From positions 1-36,534 of the IMG/VR virus record IMGVR_UViG_3300009285_000349: DNA of 36,534 nucleotides; one strand, 5' to 3'. The notes below the pieces were generated by a model. The model made no database searches. It saw only the letters and a program-made list of their open reading frames with translations, and was not told the origin of the DNA. The DNA comes from a virus. This document shows, piece by piece, positions 1-5,054 of the stretch; positions within the stretch are counted from its first letter, which is position 1; each line of letters opens with the position of its first letter. A program made the position numbers and the translations under genes.

Positions 1-441
1 AGCGACCTTCGCACCTGTTTCAAAGTCCAAAATTCCTAAAGCTTTTCCGAGTTCCAAGTGATCTTTAGGTGCAAAGTTAAATTTTTTTGGTTCTCCCCAT
101 TTTCTGACTTCAACGTTGTCTTTTTCGTCTTTGCCAACAGGAACCATGTCCAAAGCTGGATTGGGAATTAAGTTTAAAGCATTAAAATAGTTCTTTTCGG
201 CTTTATCGAGTTCTGGTTCCTTTTTTTTAAGCTCCTCTTTAACTTGCTTACCGGCTACAATGTTTTTTGATTTTGCAATTTCATTCCTCTCTGCTCTCAA
301 AGTTTCAATTTCGCCAATAAGTTTTCTGCGCCTTTCATCGATCTCAAGGAGTTTGTCTACCAACGAAGGATCCATTTGTTTATCTTTAACTGCCTTTTTA
401 AACTTTCCTGGATCTTCTCTAAGTAATTGAATATTAATCAC
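1..441 (-). CDS. serS: Seryl-tRNA synthetase, N-terminal part (cut by window edge)
   Basis: The minus strand reads 147 codons without a stop, from a GTG at 441 to the window edge. The product starts MINIQLLREDPGKF and continues as a basic/acidic helical arm (about residues 25-95), as in the coiled-coil tRNA-binding arm of SerRS. It then shows the family signature around residues 100-147: PNPALDMVPVGKDE, WGEP, PKDHLELG and LGILDFE. SerRS charges tRNA-Ser with serine in the cytoplasm. The class II catalytic core lies outside the window. The GTG start matches the usual SerRS N-terminus, and no ATG fits better. This housekeeping gene is the main evidence that the left end is bacterial chromosome rather than phage. 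Confidence 0.93.
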   Translation of the reverse strand, partial: MINIQLLREDPGKFKKAVKDKQMDPSLVDKLLEIDERRRKLIGEIETLRAERNEIAKSKNIVAGKQVKEELKKKEPELDKAEKNYFNALNLIPNPALDMVPVGKDEKDNVEVRKWGEPKKFNFAPKDHLELGKALGILDFETGAKVA

Positions 442-612
442 GTTTTGATTATACCTTACAATGCATGCTTATTAATATTCTCTCGTAAACTTTCCAATTT
501 GAAGGGGGTTCTTAATATTTACTGTTATGCAAGTACAAGTTCAGATTGCTACTTCGGGATCAGCGCTTTTTCCTATTTCCTATTGTGCGATTTAACAATA
601 TTGAAGATAAAA
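442..612. other. Left flank of the cassette array
   Basis: These 171 bases lie between the divergent serS start and the first plus-strand ORF. I see no convincing gene. GTTATGC at 524-530 resembles an integron R box, but no complementary partner or stem arms surround it, so I do not call it an att site. No integrase gene is present on this side. Confidence 0.5.
448..453 (-). promoter_or_regulatory. Possible -10 box of serS
   Basis: A TATAAT hexamer on the minus strand ends 6 nt before the serS GTG. If used, transcription would start at or very near the start codon and the mRNA would be leaderless. No good -35 and no Bacteroidota TAnnTTTG box is seen, so the call is weak. Confidence 0.35.
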
Positions 613-765
613 ATGTATAATAATCCACAATCTAAAATGAGATTTGGTCTTGATGAAAGGTCTCAAGAAATAAGAGACTTGAAAAAGAAAATTAAAAAAG
701 TATTGAGCGAAAAGATTGCATCTAAATTAATTGATAAACAGAACTTCTTTATTGAAAAATGTTAG
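613..765 (+). CDS. Small basic coiled-coil-like protein, unknown
   Basis: A 50-aa ORF starts at ATG 613 after a GAAG-type Shine-Dalgarno and ends in TAG at 763-765. The product is rich in Lys and Glu and predicted helical from about residue 15 (EIRDLKKKIKKVL). It precedes the first attC but contains no internal attC arm, and nothing upstream pairs with its 3' end. It is therefore either ancestral flanking DNA or a decayed cassette. An in-frame upstream extension to 427 is open but has no ribosome site. I do not recognise the family. Confidence 0.5.
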   Translation: MYNNPQSKMRFGLDERSQEIRDLKKKIKKVLSEKIASKLIDKQNFFIEKC

Positions 766-778
766 CCAAAAAAAACAA

Positions 779-967
779 TTATAACAGCGCGGCGCATAAG
801 CAGTTGCGGTAACAACAATTTAACAAAATAGGAGATAAATATTATGGGATATGCCGAAGAACAAATTAAAGACTATATGGATAATTTAGACCAAAATTAT
901 GCCGAACATTACGAAAAAGAAAACTTGCCAGAAGATGAAAGCAATCTGCTTGATGCGCAAGTTATAA
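779..967 (-). other. attC of cassette 1
   Basis: Outer boxes are TTATAAC 779-785 and GTTATAA 961-967. The stem pairs GCGCAT 792-797 with ATGCGC 953-958, AAGCAG 798-803 with CTGCTT 946-951, and TTGC 804-807 with GCAA 941-944. G952 and T945 are extrahelical. Spacers are 6 nt (786-791) and 2 nt (959-960). The loop holds the Shine-Dalgarno and start of the next ORF. Confidence 0.85.
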
Positions 968-1224
968 AGTTGCTTGCGGACAGGCATATAAATATTATTG
1001 AATTAAAACATCTTATGAATAAAGTTAAGCGTGTTAAAATAAAAGATGACCTTGAACGAATACTAATAAAAGATTTGGGCGAAAGTTACGACAGAATTGA
1101 AGATAAAAATTTTATAAACAAATATGCTGGTAAAATAGCGAACATTTATGAGTGGTGCGGGGATTGGTGGATATTAGAAGATGACAATTATATTATTACA
1201 GAAAATTGCTTTGCGAAAATTTAG
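844..1224 (+). CDS. Cassette 1 protein, acidic, unknown
   Basis: A 126-aa product starts at ATG 844 behind AGGAGA (830-835). It is acidic and helical, with a tyrosine- and glutamate-rich N-terminus (residues 1-35) encoded in the attC loop. The attC arm and R box are translated as ...ESNLLDAQVIKLL; GTT at 961 is codon 40, in phase. The C-terminal half contains a Trp-rich segment, YEWCGDWWILEDDNYI. The stop is TAG at 1222-1224, about 16 nt before the crossover box. The gene keeps its whole reading frame inside one cassette. No family is recognised. Confidence 0.75.
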   Translation: MGYAEEQIKDYMDNLDQNYAEHYEKENLPEDESNLLDAQVIKLLADRHINIIELKHLMNKVKRVKIKDDLERILIKDLGESYDRIEDKNFINKYAGKIANIYEWCGDWWILEDDNYIITENCFAKI

Positions 1225-1234
1225 CAAGCAATCT

Positions 1235-1367
1235 TTATAACAGAGTGGCTGGTAACTTGCCGAGCGTAAATTTTATAAATAAAAATAAGGATTAAGAACT
1301 ATGAGTGAAGAAAAAACCCAAATTGACCGAGCGAGTAGCGAGGTCAATGTTGACCAGCAAGTTAGGC
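1235..1367 (-). other. attC of cassette 2
   Basis: Boxes are TTATAAC 1235-1241 and GTTAGGC 1361-1367. GCTGGT 1248-1253 pairs with ACCAGC 1353-1358, and G1352 is extrahelical. Further pairing (AAC, TTG, CC) is interrupted by extra bases on the ORF-side arm. The inner loop has CCGAGCG and a GACC...GGTC hairpin (1325-1345) shared with attC4 and attC8. Confidence 0.8.
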
Positions 1368-1633
1368 GGAAATTTCTTCCGGGTGATTGGATAAGTATGT
1401 TCTATGGATTTGACAGAGAAATATTTTATGTGCTGAAATATAATTCCGAAACCGGGATCGTTATTATTGGTAATCCGAAATGGTGCGTAAGCGATTCTAA
1501 AACGATAGGGATAGAAGAACTACTTAGTAGAAAAGCAAAATATGTTTGTAGCACACGGCGGAACATTTTGAGATATATATTTTTCCCGGTGAGGAATTTG
1601 ATATGCCCGTTTTATAAACCATTTTCCGCCTAA
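1301..1633 (+). CDS. Cassette 2 protein, unknown
   Basis: A 110-aa product starts at ATG 1301 after an AAGG Shine-Dalgarno. The first 20 residues come from the attC loop and include IDRASSEV. GTT of the R box is codon 21 (DQQVRRKF), in phase. The body (LPGDWISMFYGF, then alternating hydrophobic strands) looks like a small beta-rich domain. It is followed by a basic, aromatic C-terminal tail that could be membrane-associated. The stop TAA 1631-1633 is itself part of the TAAC crossover box, so gene and cassette end together. No homology is recognised. Confidence 0.72.
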   Translation: MSEEKTQIDRASSEVNVDQQVRRKFLPGDWISMFYGFDREIFYVLKYNSETGIVIIGNPKWCVSDSKTIGIEELLSRKAKYVCSTRRNILRYIFFPVRNLICPFYKPFSA

Positions 1634-1820
1634 CGGTGCGGTTTTTAACAAGCCGCGACAAAACAAAATAAGGAATTAGAGTTATGAAACCAGAAATTTT
1701 ATTAGCAACACAAAGAGCAATGGAAGAATATTATTCCGATCCTCAATTGATGAACGACATGACGGTTGAACAACATATAGCTGATTGTATTAGCGGTCTT
1801 GTTGAAAAACTTAGTTATGC
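1628..1820 (-). other. attC of cassette 3
   Basis: Boxes are GCCTAAC 1628-1634 and GTTATGC 1814-1820. GTTTTT 1641-1646 pairs with AAAAAC 1805-1810, AACAAG 1647-1652 with CTTGTT 1798-1803, and CCGC 1653-1656 with GCGG 1793-1796. G1804 and T1797 are extrahelical. The ORF-side spacer is 3 nt, which shifts the reading phase of the box. Confidence 0.87.
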
Positions 1821-2016
1821 AAGCCCAGCTTCATCGGGCGTCCAAAACGGCGGACAATATATACCTAACTTGAAAAATATTTGGCAAGTAAGACAGATAA
1901 AATGCGGTAATGATAATATAACAATGATAGTGGACACCACAACACCTAATGATGAAATTTGGTTTGTTGATGCAGATGGACATACACAAAAATTTAAGAT
2001 GACCCAAACACCATAG
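1684..2016 (+). CDS. Cassette 3 protein, unknown
   Basis: A 110-aa product starts at ATG 1684 after AAGGA. The N-terminal helix-rich part (residues 1-43, TVEQHIADCISGLVEKL) is encoded by the attC loop and arm. The R box is read in a different phase from most cassettes (SYA). Codons 47-53 cover an inserted 20-nt mini-hairpin. The C-terminal half (WQVRQIKCGNDNITMIVDTTT, EIWFVDADGH) is a predicted beta domain. The stop is TAG 2014-2016. The minus-strand ORF across 1831-2046 is a shadow. Function unknown. Confidence 0.72.
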   Translation: MKPEILLATQRAMEEYYSDPQLMNDMTVEQHIADCISGLVEKLSYASPASSGVQNGGQYIPNLKNIWQVRQIKCGNDNITMIVDTTTPNDEIWFVDADGHTQKFKMTQTP

Positions 2017-2026
2017 CCGTTTTGGT

Positions 2027-2231
2027 GTATAACGGATCAGCGACAACCCGCCGAGCGGGAATGTAAACTAAAATAGGAATTGAGAAATGAACGAAGGAAT
2101 ATTAAAATTTATTTGTGCGATTACTGGACATGACGAAGTAACAATTAAACAAATGTTCAACGATTGGTTAAAATCCCCTTCATCAAAGACCGACCGAGCA
2201 AGTGAGGACGGAGTTGGTTGCGTAGTTAGTT
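2027..2231 (-). other. attC of cassette 4
   Basis: Boxes are GTATAAC 2027-2033 and GTTAGTT 2225-2231. GCGAC 2040-2044 pairs with GTTGC 2217-2221 (one G-T), AAC 2045-2047 with GTT 2213-2215, CCG 2048-2050 with CGG 2209-2211, and CC 2051-2052 with GG 2206-2207. Extrahelical G2216, A2212 and A2208 are all on the ORF-side arm. It has the same inner CCGAGCG class as attC2 and attC8. Confidence 0.78.
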
Positions 2232-2410
2232 TGCCGAGCAAAGGAAATAAGTGTTGCGAACTTTGTAAACATTGTAAGGTTGATAATGATATTACTTCTG
2301 CATCAAGAGGCGATCACCTTTGTTTTAACAGCAAATCTGATTGCTACTATTTAGGCGAGTTAAGAAATATAAAGTCTTTTTATTGTTCTGAATTTGCGAG
2401 GTCAAACTAA
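2087..2410 (+). CDS. Cassette 4 protein, Cys-rich, probable zinc-binding
   Basis: A 107-aa product starts at ATG 2087 after TAGGA. Residues 1-46 come from the attC loop and include TDRASEDGVG. GTT of the R box is codon 47 (GCVVSL), in phase. The cassette body is cysteine-rich: CCELCKHC near residue 60, then C-x6-C, then FYCSEF near the end. This resembles small phage or plasmid zinc-knuckle proteins of the CxxC...C...C...YCSxF type. Stop TAA 2408-2410 lies in the crossover box. The Cys pattern is loosely shared with cassette 8. Metal binding is inferred. Confidence 0.72.
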   Translation: MNEGILKFICAITGHDEVTIKQMFNDWLKSPSSKTDRASEDGVGCVVSLPSKGNKCCELCKHCKVDNDITSASRGDHLCFNSKSDCYYLGELRNIKSFYCSEFARSN

Positions 2411-2606
2411 CGTAGTTGCGTTTGTGCCGTTGCGGAAACATTTTATAAAACTAAATAGGAGTAGAAAATGGATATTGGAATTTTATTTGCCAAATACTGC
2501 GATGTGAAAGATTTACAAGAACCACATCAAAACGCATTGAGCCAAGATGCTTTAGTGAAATTAATTGAAGAATATGAAAGCAATCGGCACGAAACGCGAG
2601 TTAGCC
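2405..2606 (-). other. attC of cassette 5
   Basis: Boxes are AACTAAC 2405-2411 and GTTAGCC 2600-2606. GCGTTT 2418-2423 pairs with AAACGC 2592-2597, GTGCCG 2424-2429 with CGGCAC 2585-2590, and TTGC 2430-2433 with GCAA 2580-2583. G2591 and T2584 are extrahelical. It has the same geometry as attC1. Confidence 0.88.
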
Positions 2607-2836
2607 AGAAAAATGCACCAGGGGGTGGGACACAATTATATTTTATCAGTTATAGTTTCTGGCAATATACTTATGACGATAGCAAACTTGAAGGGGACAC
2701 AGTGGAAGGTTTTGAGAATACCGTTGAAGATTGCCATATAGAACGATTTGAGGACGTTGAAGCGTTAGAAGATAAATTGAGAAAACGGTTAGGATATGAC
2801 GGACTGACCATAATTAATTACATTAAAATTAACTAA
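2468..2836 (+). CDS. Cassette 5 protein, unknown
   Basis: A 122-aa product starts at ATG 2468 after TAGGAG. Residues 1-44 derive from the attC loop and arm (ALVKLIEEYESNRHET), and GTT is codon 45 (TRVSQK), in phase. The body has a strand-rich stretch (QLYFISYSFWQYTYDD) followed by an acidic segment and a helix (DVEALEDKLRKRLGY). Stop TAA 2834-2836 is 15 nt before the crossover box. The end of the cassette pairs with the segment following the internal GTTAGCC. No family is recognised. Confidence 0.72.
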   Translation: MDIGILFAKYCDVKDLQEPHQNALSQDALVKLIEEYESNRHETRVSQKNAPGGGTQLYFISYSFWQYTYDDSKLEGDTVEGFENTVEDCHIERFEDVEALEDKLRKRLGYDGLTIINYIKIN

Positions 2837-2847
2837 GCATTTTTTCG

Positions 2848-2980
2848 GGCTAACGAAGTTGCCACTAAACTGCAAACGGACATAAAAGGAAGAACTATTA
2901 TGGAAAATAATTCAGAGACTACTAATAAAACTCAAATTGCAACAAACGAAAGTTTGTCAGATTTGAGTGGCTTGTTAGCT
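2848..2980 (-). other. attC of cassette 6
   Basis: Boxes are GGCTAAC 2848-2854 and GTTAGCT 2974-2980. GCCACT 2861-2866 pairs with AGTGGC 2966-2971, AAA 2867-2869 with TTT 2962-2964, and CTG 2870-2872 with CAG 2958-2960. G2965 and A2961 are extrahelical. At 133 bp it and attC2 are the shortest sites. Confidence 0.85.
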
Positions 2981-3271
2981 GGCGACCGTATTTGGTTTGA
3001 TGAAGAAAAAAGACCATATACGATTAAAGCAGCGAACAAGCGATTTAAGGTTTGCACAAAACCATACAACATTAAACACACTGTAATTTATACAATCGTT
3101 GACTTGGACAGACAGATTAGAGGAACTGAAAACTTAGTTTTTTGTATGGGGTTTGAGAACATAAAGTTATGCAAAGAAGCATTAAAAAGATTAGAGAATG
3201 GCGAAAGCGAAGTGAGCAGTAGGAATAATATCCCATTAAAAATATCTAAAACGGAAAGGTCGTCCAGCTAA
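2900..3271 (+). CDS. Cassette 6 protein, conserved phage/plasmid-type hypothetical
   Basis: A 123-aa product starts at ATG 2900 after AAGGAAG. Residues 1-24 come from the attC loop (Asn/Thr-rich, low complexity) and the R box is read as LLAGD. The body matches my memory of a widespread hypothetical phage protein with the order LLxGDRxWFxEE, RPYxxxAxxxRFxxCTKP, TVxYTIVDxxxxxRGxxNLVFxxGFE, LxxGExEVSxRNxxPL; all these blocks can be read here. Stop TAA 3269-3271 lies in the crossover box. The matching part begins right at the R box, so the loop-encoded N-terminus appears to be an add-on. Function unknown. Confidence 0.8.
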   Translation: MENNSETTNKTQIATNESLSDLSGLLAGDRIWFDEEKRPYTIKAANKRFKVCTKPYNIKHTVIYTIVDLDRQIRGTENLVFCMGFENIKLCKEALKRLENGESEVSSRNNIPLKISKTERSSS

Positions 3272-3458
3272 CGGTGTGGCGTTTCACCGGATTGCGAAAA
3301 CAAAAAAAATATAAGAAGGAAAATAAAATGGGAAATGTGAATAAAATTTTAGTTGATATAATAAATAACATTGACAAATACGAGAAGCCATTTATAGCAG
3401 AACAATTATTTGTCGTCGTGAGAGAACTCAGCAATTCCGGTGCAAACGTATGTTATAG
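3266..3458 (-). other. attC of cassette 7
   Basis: Boxes are AGCTAAC 3266-3272 and GTTATAG 3452-3458. CGTTT 3280-3284 pairs with AAACG 3444-3448, CACCGG 3285-3290 with CCGGTG 3437-3442, and ATTGC 3291-3295 with GCAAT 3431-3435. C3443 and T3436 are extrahelical. The ORF-side spacer is 3 nt. Confidence 0.86.
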
Positions 3459-3717
3459 CGAGGGCGCAGTTCAGCCCGGTGCGGTTGCGGAAGAGAAGTT
3501 AATTTTTGATTGGAAAGAGGGCGAGTTGATAAGCGGAGACCCATTATTTTATTTGGATGATTGTCATGGAGTATCGGTGGACAATTATGTTGACCACATA
3601 GATATTAAATTTTATCAACGCATAAAAGAGAATGGGAAAACTTATTGCCGGGTTACAAAAAAACATACTCTTGATGTAGCCAAATTAGCAGAGGCACTTA
3701 AACTTTTAGAAGAATGA
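3328..3717 (+). CDS. Cassette 7 protein, unknown
   Basis: A 129-aa product. I chose ATG 3328 because AGAAGGA (3314-3320) precedes it and the other cassettes have the same layout; the frame is open upstream to a GTG at 3274. Residues 1-41 are helical (VNKILVDIINNIDKYEKPFIAEQLFVVV) and encoded in the attC loop. Codons 46-51 cover an 18-nt mini-hairpin inserted after the R box. The body is strand-rich (LIFDWKEGELI, DIKFYQRIKENG) and ends in a helix (DVAKLAEALKLLEE). The stop is TGA. No family is recognised. Confidence 0.7.
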   Translation: MGNVNKILVDIINNIDKYEKPFIAEQLFVVVRELSNSGANVCYSEGAVQPGAVAEEKLIFDWKEGELISGDPLFYLDDCHGVSVDNYVDHIDIKFYQRIKENGKTYCRVTKKHTLDVAKLAEALKLLEE

Positions 3718-3731
3718 CAGCAACCGCATCG

Positions 3732-3985
3732 CTATAACGAAGCTCCGGCTTACCCGCCGAGCGACATTAAAAACTAAAATAGGAATTGGAAAATGAACGC
3801 ACAAAAAATAGTTGATCATGCAATAAAGAAAGGTTACTTGGTTGAGTGCTGCGGTGGATGTGGCAAAACATATAAAGCGGATTACGATTGTGGTTGCCCC
3901 GCTGGTTCAAGTTATAAATGGAATCCAAATTTGATTTTTTTGCCGACCGAGCAAGCGAGGTCGGTTGTAGAGCCGGAAGTTAAAC
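3732..3985 (-). other. attC of cassette 8
   Basis: Boxes are CTATAAC 3732-3738 and GTTAAAC 3979-3985. CCGGCT 3745-3750 pairs with AGCCGG 3971-3976, TAC 3751-3753 with GTA 3967-3969, and CC 3754-3755 with GG 3963-3964. G3970 and T3965-T3966 are extrahelical. The CCGAGCG and GACC...GGTC elements recur as in attC2 and attC4. Confidence 0.82.
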
Positions 3986-4170
3986 CGACTTGCGTAAATT
4001 GTTTCTATGCAACCACTATAAAGAATGATGACGTAATTTCTTCTATATGCCATTGTCAGATAAGTCCTATTTGTTGGATGCAAGAAAAAGAAATTAAATA
4101 CGGAATACCTATTACCAGAATGCGAGAATGCGATGGATGCAATCATTTTAAGAAAGCAAGTTCGGTTTAA
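3793..4170 (+). CDS. Cassette 8 protein, two Cys clusters, probable zinc-binding
   Basis: A 125-aa product starts at ATG 3793 after TAGGAATTGG. The attC loop supplies residues 1-62, which carry their own cysteine cluster (CCGGCGKTY, DCGCPAGSSYKWNPN). GTT of the R box is codon 63 (EPEVKPTC), in phase. The body has a second set: C-x2-C, CHCQISPIC and RECDGCNHF. Stop TAA 4168-4170 lies in the crossover box. The two Cys clusters sit on opposite sides of the R box, so the protein may be a fusion of two small metal-binding modules. Metal binding is inferred. Confidence 0.75.
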   Translation: MNAQKIVDHAIKKGYLVECCGGCGKTYKADYDCGCPAGSSYKWNPNLIFLPTEQARSVVEPEVKPTCVNCFYATTIKNDDVISSICHCQISPICWMQEKEIKYGIPITRMRECDGCNHFKKASSV

Positions 4171-4363
4171 CATATAGCGGGCTAACTTGTCTGCGGAAAG
4201 GATATTATGAGTTTTGCAATACATAAAAAACTTGGCACAATAAAAGAAATACCAAAACACGCAGAGGGATGGATGAATAACGAATGGGCTGTATATGACA
4301 AATTTCCCACAGAAGAAAATTATTTTGAGGCAATAGCAGGTCAAGTTGAGCCCGTAGTTATTG
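4165..4363 (-). other. attC of cassette 9
   Basis: Boxes are GTTTAAC 4165-4171 (fits RYYYAAC) and GTTATTG 4357-4363. CGGGCT 4178-4183 pairs with AGCCCG 4349-4354, AACTTG 4184-4189 with CAAGTT 4342-4347, and CTGC 4191-4194 with GCAG 4336-4339. G4348 and T4341 are extrahelical. Confidence 0.88.
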
Positions 4364-4542
4364 TGAAAACGGCGGGGAGGACATTATTAGACTACGCAAA
4401 ATCGTGGGCTCAAAGATATAATAAGGATGGTAAAGAAAAGGAAGAATTAAAGATAAGTTTTGTAATAATAGCTAAACATCTATTCGCTTTAACCGATAAA
4501 GAATTATTAAGGTTAAAACACAATAGCCGTTTTTCAGAATAA
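4207..4542 (+). CDS. Cassette 9 protein, unknown
   Basis: A 111-aa product starts at ATG 4207 after AAAGGA, with an unusually short gap from the stem arm. Residues 1-50 (GWMNNEWAVYDKFPTEENYF) come from the attC loop and GTT is codon 51 (EPVVIVK), in phase. The rest is helical and basic (LLDYAKSWAQRYNKDGKEKEE, FALTDKELLRLKHN). Stop TAA 4540-4542 lies in the crossover box. The minus-strand ORF over 3907-4344 is a shadow. No family is recognised. Confidence 0.72.
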   Translation: MSFAIHKKLGTIKEIPKHAEGWMNNEWAVYDKFPTEENYFEAIAGQVEPVVIVKTAGRTLLDYAKSWAQRYNKDGKEKEELKISFVIIAKHLFALTDKELLRLKHNSRFSE

Positions 4543-4789
4543 CAGAGTGGCGGTTGTGCTTTTGCGGAACAGTTTTATAATAACAAATAGAGGTTTAACA
4601 TGACACACGAAGATTTTGAAGAAATACTTAATTGTAGCGAATGTAGCACTGCTTTAACTGATAATGATTGGAGCGAAACTTATTCGGTTCCTCTTTCAAT
4701 GACAATTAAAGAGATAAAGAGTTTGAGCCAAACATTAAAAACACATGAAACGTTGCTTAACAGCAACAAGCACGAACCGCAAGTTAAAC
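4537..4789 (-). other. attC of cassette 10
   Basis: Boxes are GAATAAC 4537-4543 and GTTAAAC 4783-4789. GCGGTT 4550-4555 pairs with AACCGC 4775-4780, GTGCTT 4556-4561 with AAGCAC 4768-4773, and TTGC 4562-4565 with GCAA 4763-4766. G4774 and C4767 are extrahelical. With cassette 8 it has the longest loop. Confidence 0.88.
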
Positions 4790-4980
4790 GGATTTTGGCG
4801 GATGTGGAGAACCAAAAAACAATATTGAAACTATTTAGTTGCCAATGTGGCGAAACTTTACTGATAGGCAAACCACATACTAAAATTGTTAATAACCATA
4901 ATGAACTTGATTACCTTGAATGTAAATGCCCCGATTGCGAGATGGGGTGGAAAGTAAAAATAAGTTTTACGGAAATATAA
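4600..4980 (+). CDS. Cassette 10 protein, CxxC zinc-ribbon-like
   Basis: A 126-aa product starts at ATG 4600 after TAGAGG. Residues 1-61 come from the attC loop and contain CSEC near residue 12 and a helical linker (KEIKSLSQTLKTHETLL). GTT is codon 62 (EPQVKRI), in phase. The body has CQCGE near residue 84 and CKCPDC near residue 110. Four cysteine pairs or near-pairs spread over both sides of the R box suggest a zinc ribbon, although a ligand pair from the loop part would be needed. The stop is TAA 4978-4980, followed by the terminal GTTTAAC box. Confidence 0.73.
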   Translation: MTHEDFEEILNCSECSTALTDNDWSETYSVPLSMTIKEIKSLSQTLKTHETLLNSNKHEPQVKRILADVENQKTILKLFSCQCGETLLIGKPHTKIVNNHNELDYLECKCPDCEMGWKVKISFTEI

Positions 4981-4991
4981 GCCAAAATTCC

Positions 4992-5054
4992 GTTTAACTA
5001 TCTACTAAGAGGCTATTAAGCCTAAGTTGTTTATTTATAATAAATTATAAGTAA
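4992..5054. other. Right end of array: terminal R box and candidate attI-side junction
   Basis: GTTTAAC 4992-4998 closes cassette 10, and no attC stem follows it. By attC polarity this is the platform-proximal end, where an attI site would be expected; on the minus strand the junction reads GATAGTTAAAC. A short hairpin, AGGCT(ATTA)AGCCT 5010-5023, may act as a weak terminator. Instead of an integrase gene, phage-like DNA begins here. Confidence 0.45.

Larger units (their letters stand above)
785..4997 (+). mobile_element. Integron-type cassette array, ten cassettes with attC inverted relative to the genes
   Basis: Ten ORFs in one direction alternate with ten folded sites. Inferred cassettes (crossover TAA^C) are 785-1240, 1241-1633, 1634-2032, 2033-2410, 2411-2853, 2854-3271, 3272-3737, 3738-4170, 4171-4542 and 4543-4997, each 372-466 bp. 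Every ORF contains GTTA boxes whose flanks pair with two places: the stem arm just upstream of its own Shine-Dalgarno, and the end of the same cassette. Both pairings would close into one complete attC on a circular cassette. No intI gene is in the window, so in current terms this is a CALIN or a detached part of an integron. That these are attC sites is inference from fold, spacing and extrahelical bases. Confidence 0.82.

Noticed and set aside
524-530. GTTATGC as attI or attC box
   Set aside because: It has no paired arm and no complementary cassette end, and it lies on the side that attC polarity marks as distal.
427-612. Upstream extension of the 50-aa ORF to 427
   Set aside because: The region runs into the serS promoter area, lacks a ribosome site, and has a Cys/Tyr/Phe-rich composition typical of noncoding frames.
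1831-2046. Minus-strand ORFs inside the array (also 3246-3434, 3907-4344, 4680-4871)
   Set aside because: They have no ribosome sites, overlap better-supported plus-strand ORFs with SD sequences, and have unlikely composition.
779-4998. Array read as ordinary integron with attC on the plus strand and crossover at the internal GTTA
   Set aside because: It would cut every gene after its start module, and it places the extrahelical bases on the wrong arm compared with known attC sites such as aadA7 and VCR. It is kept only as a secondary possibility.
779-4998. CRISPR array or plain tandem repeat
   Set aside because: The repeated parts are imperfect, differ in sequence but keep pairing, and are separated by 370-470 bp containing ORFs.
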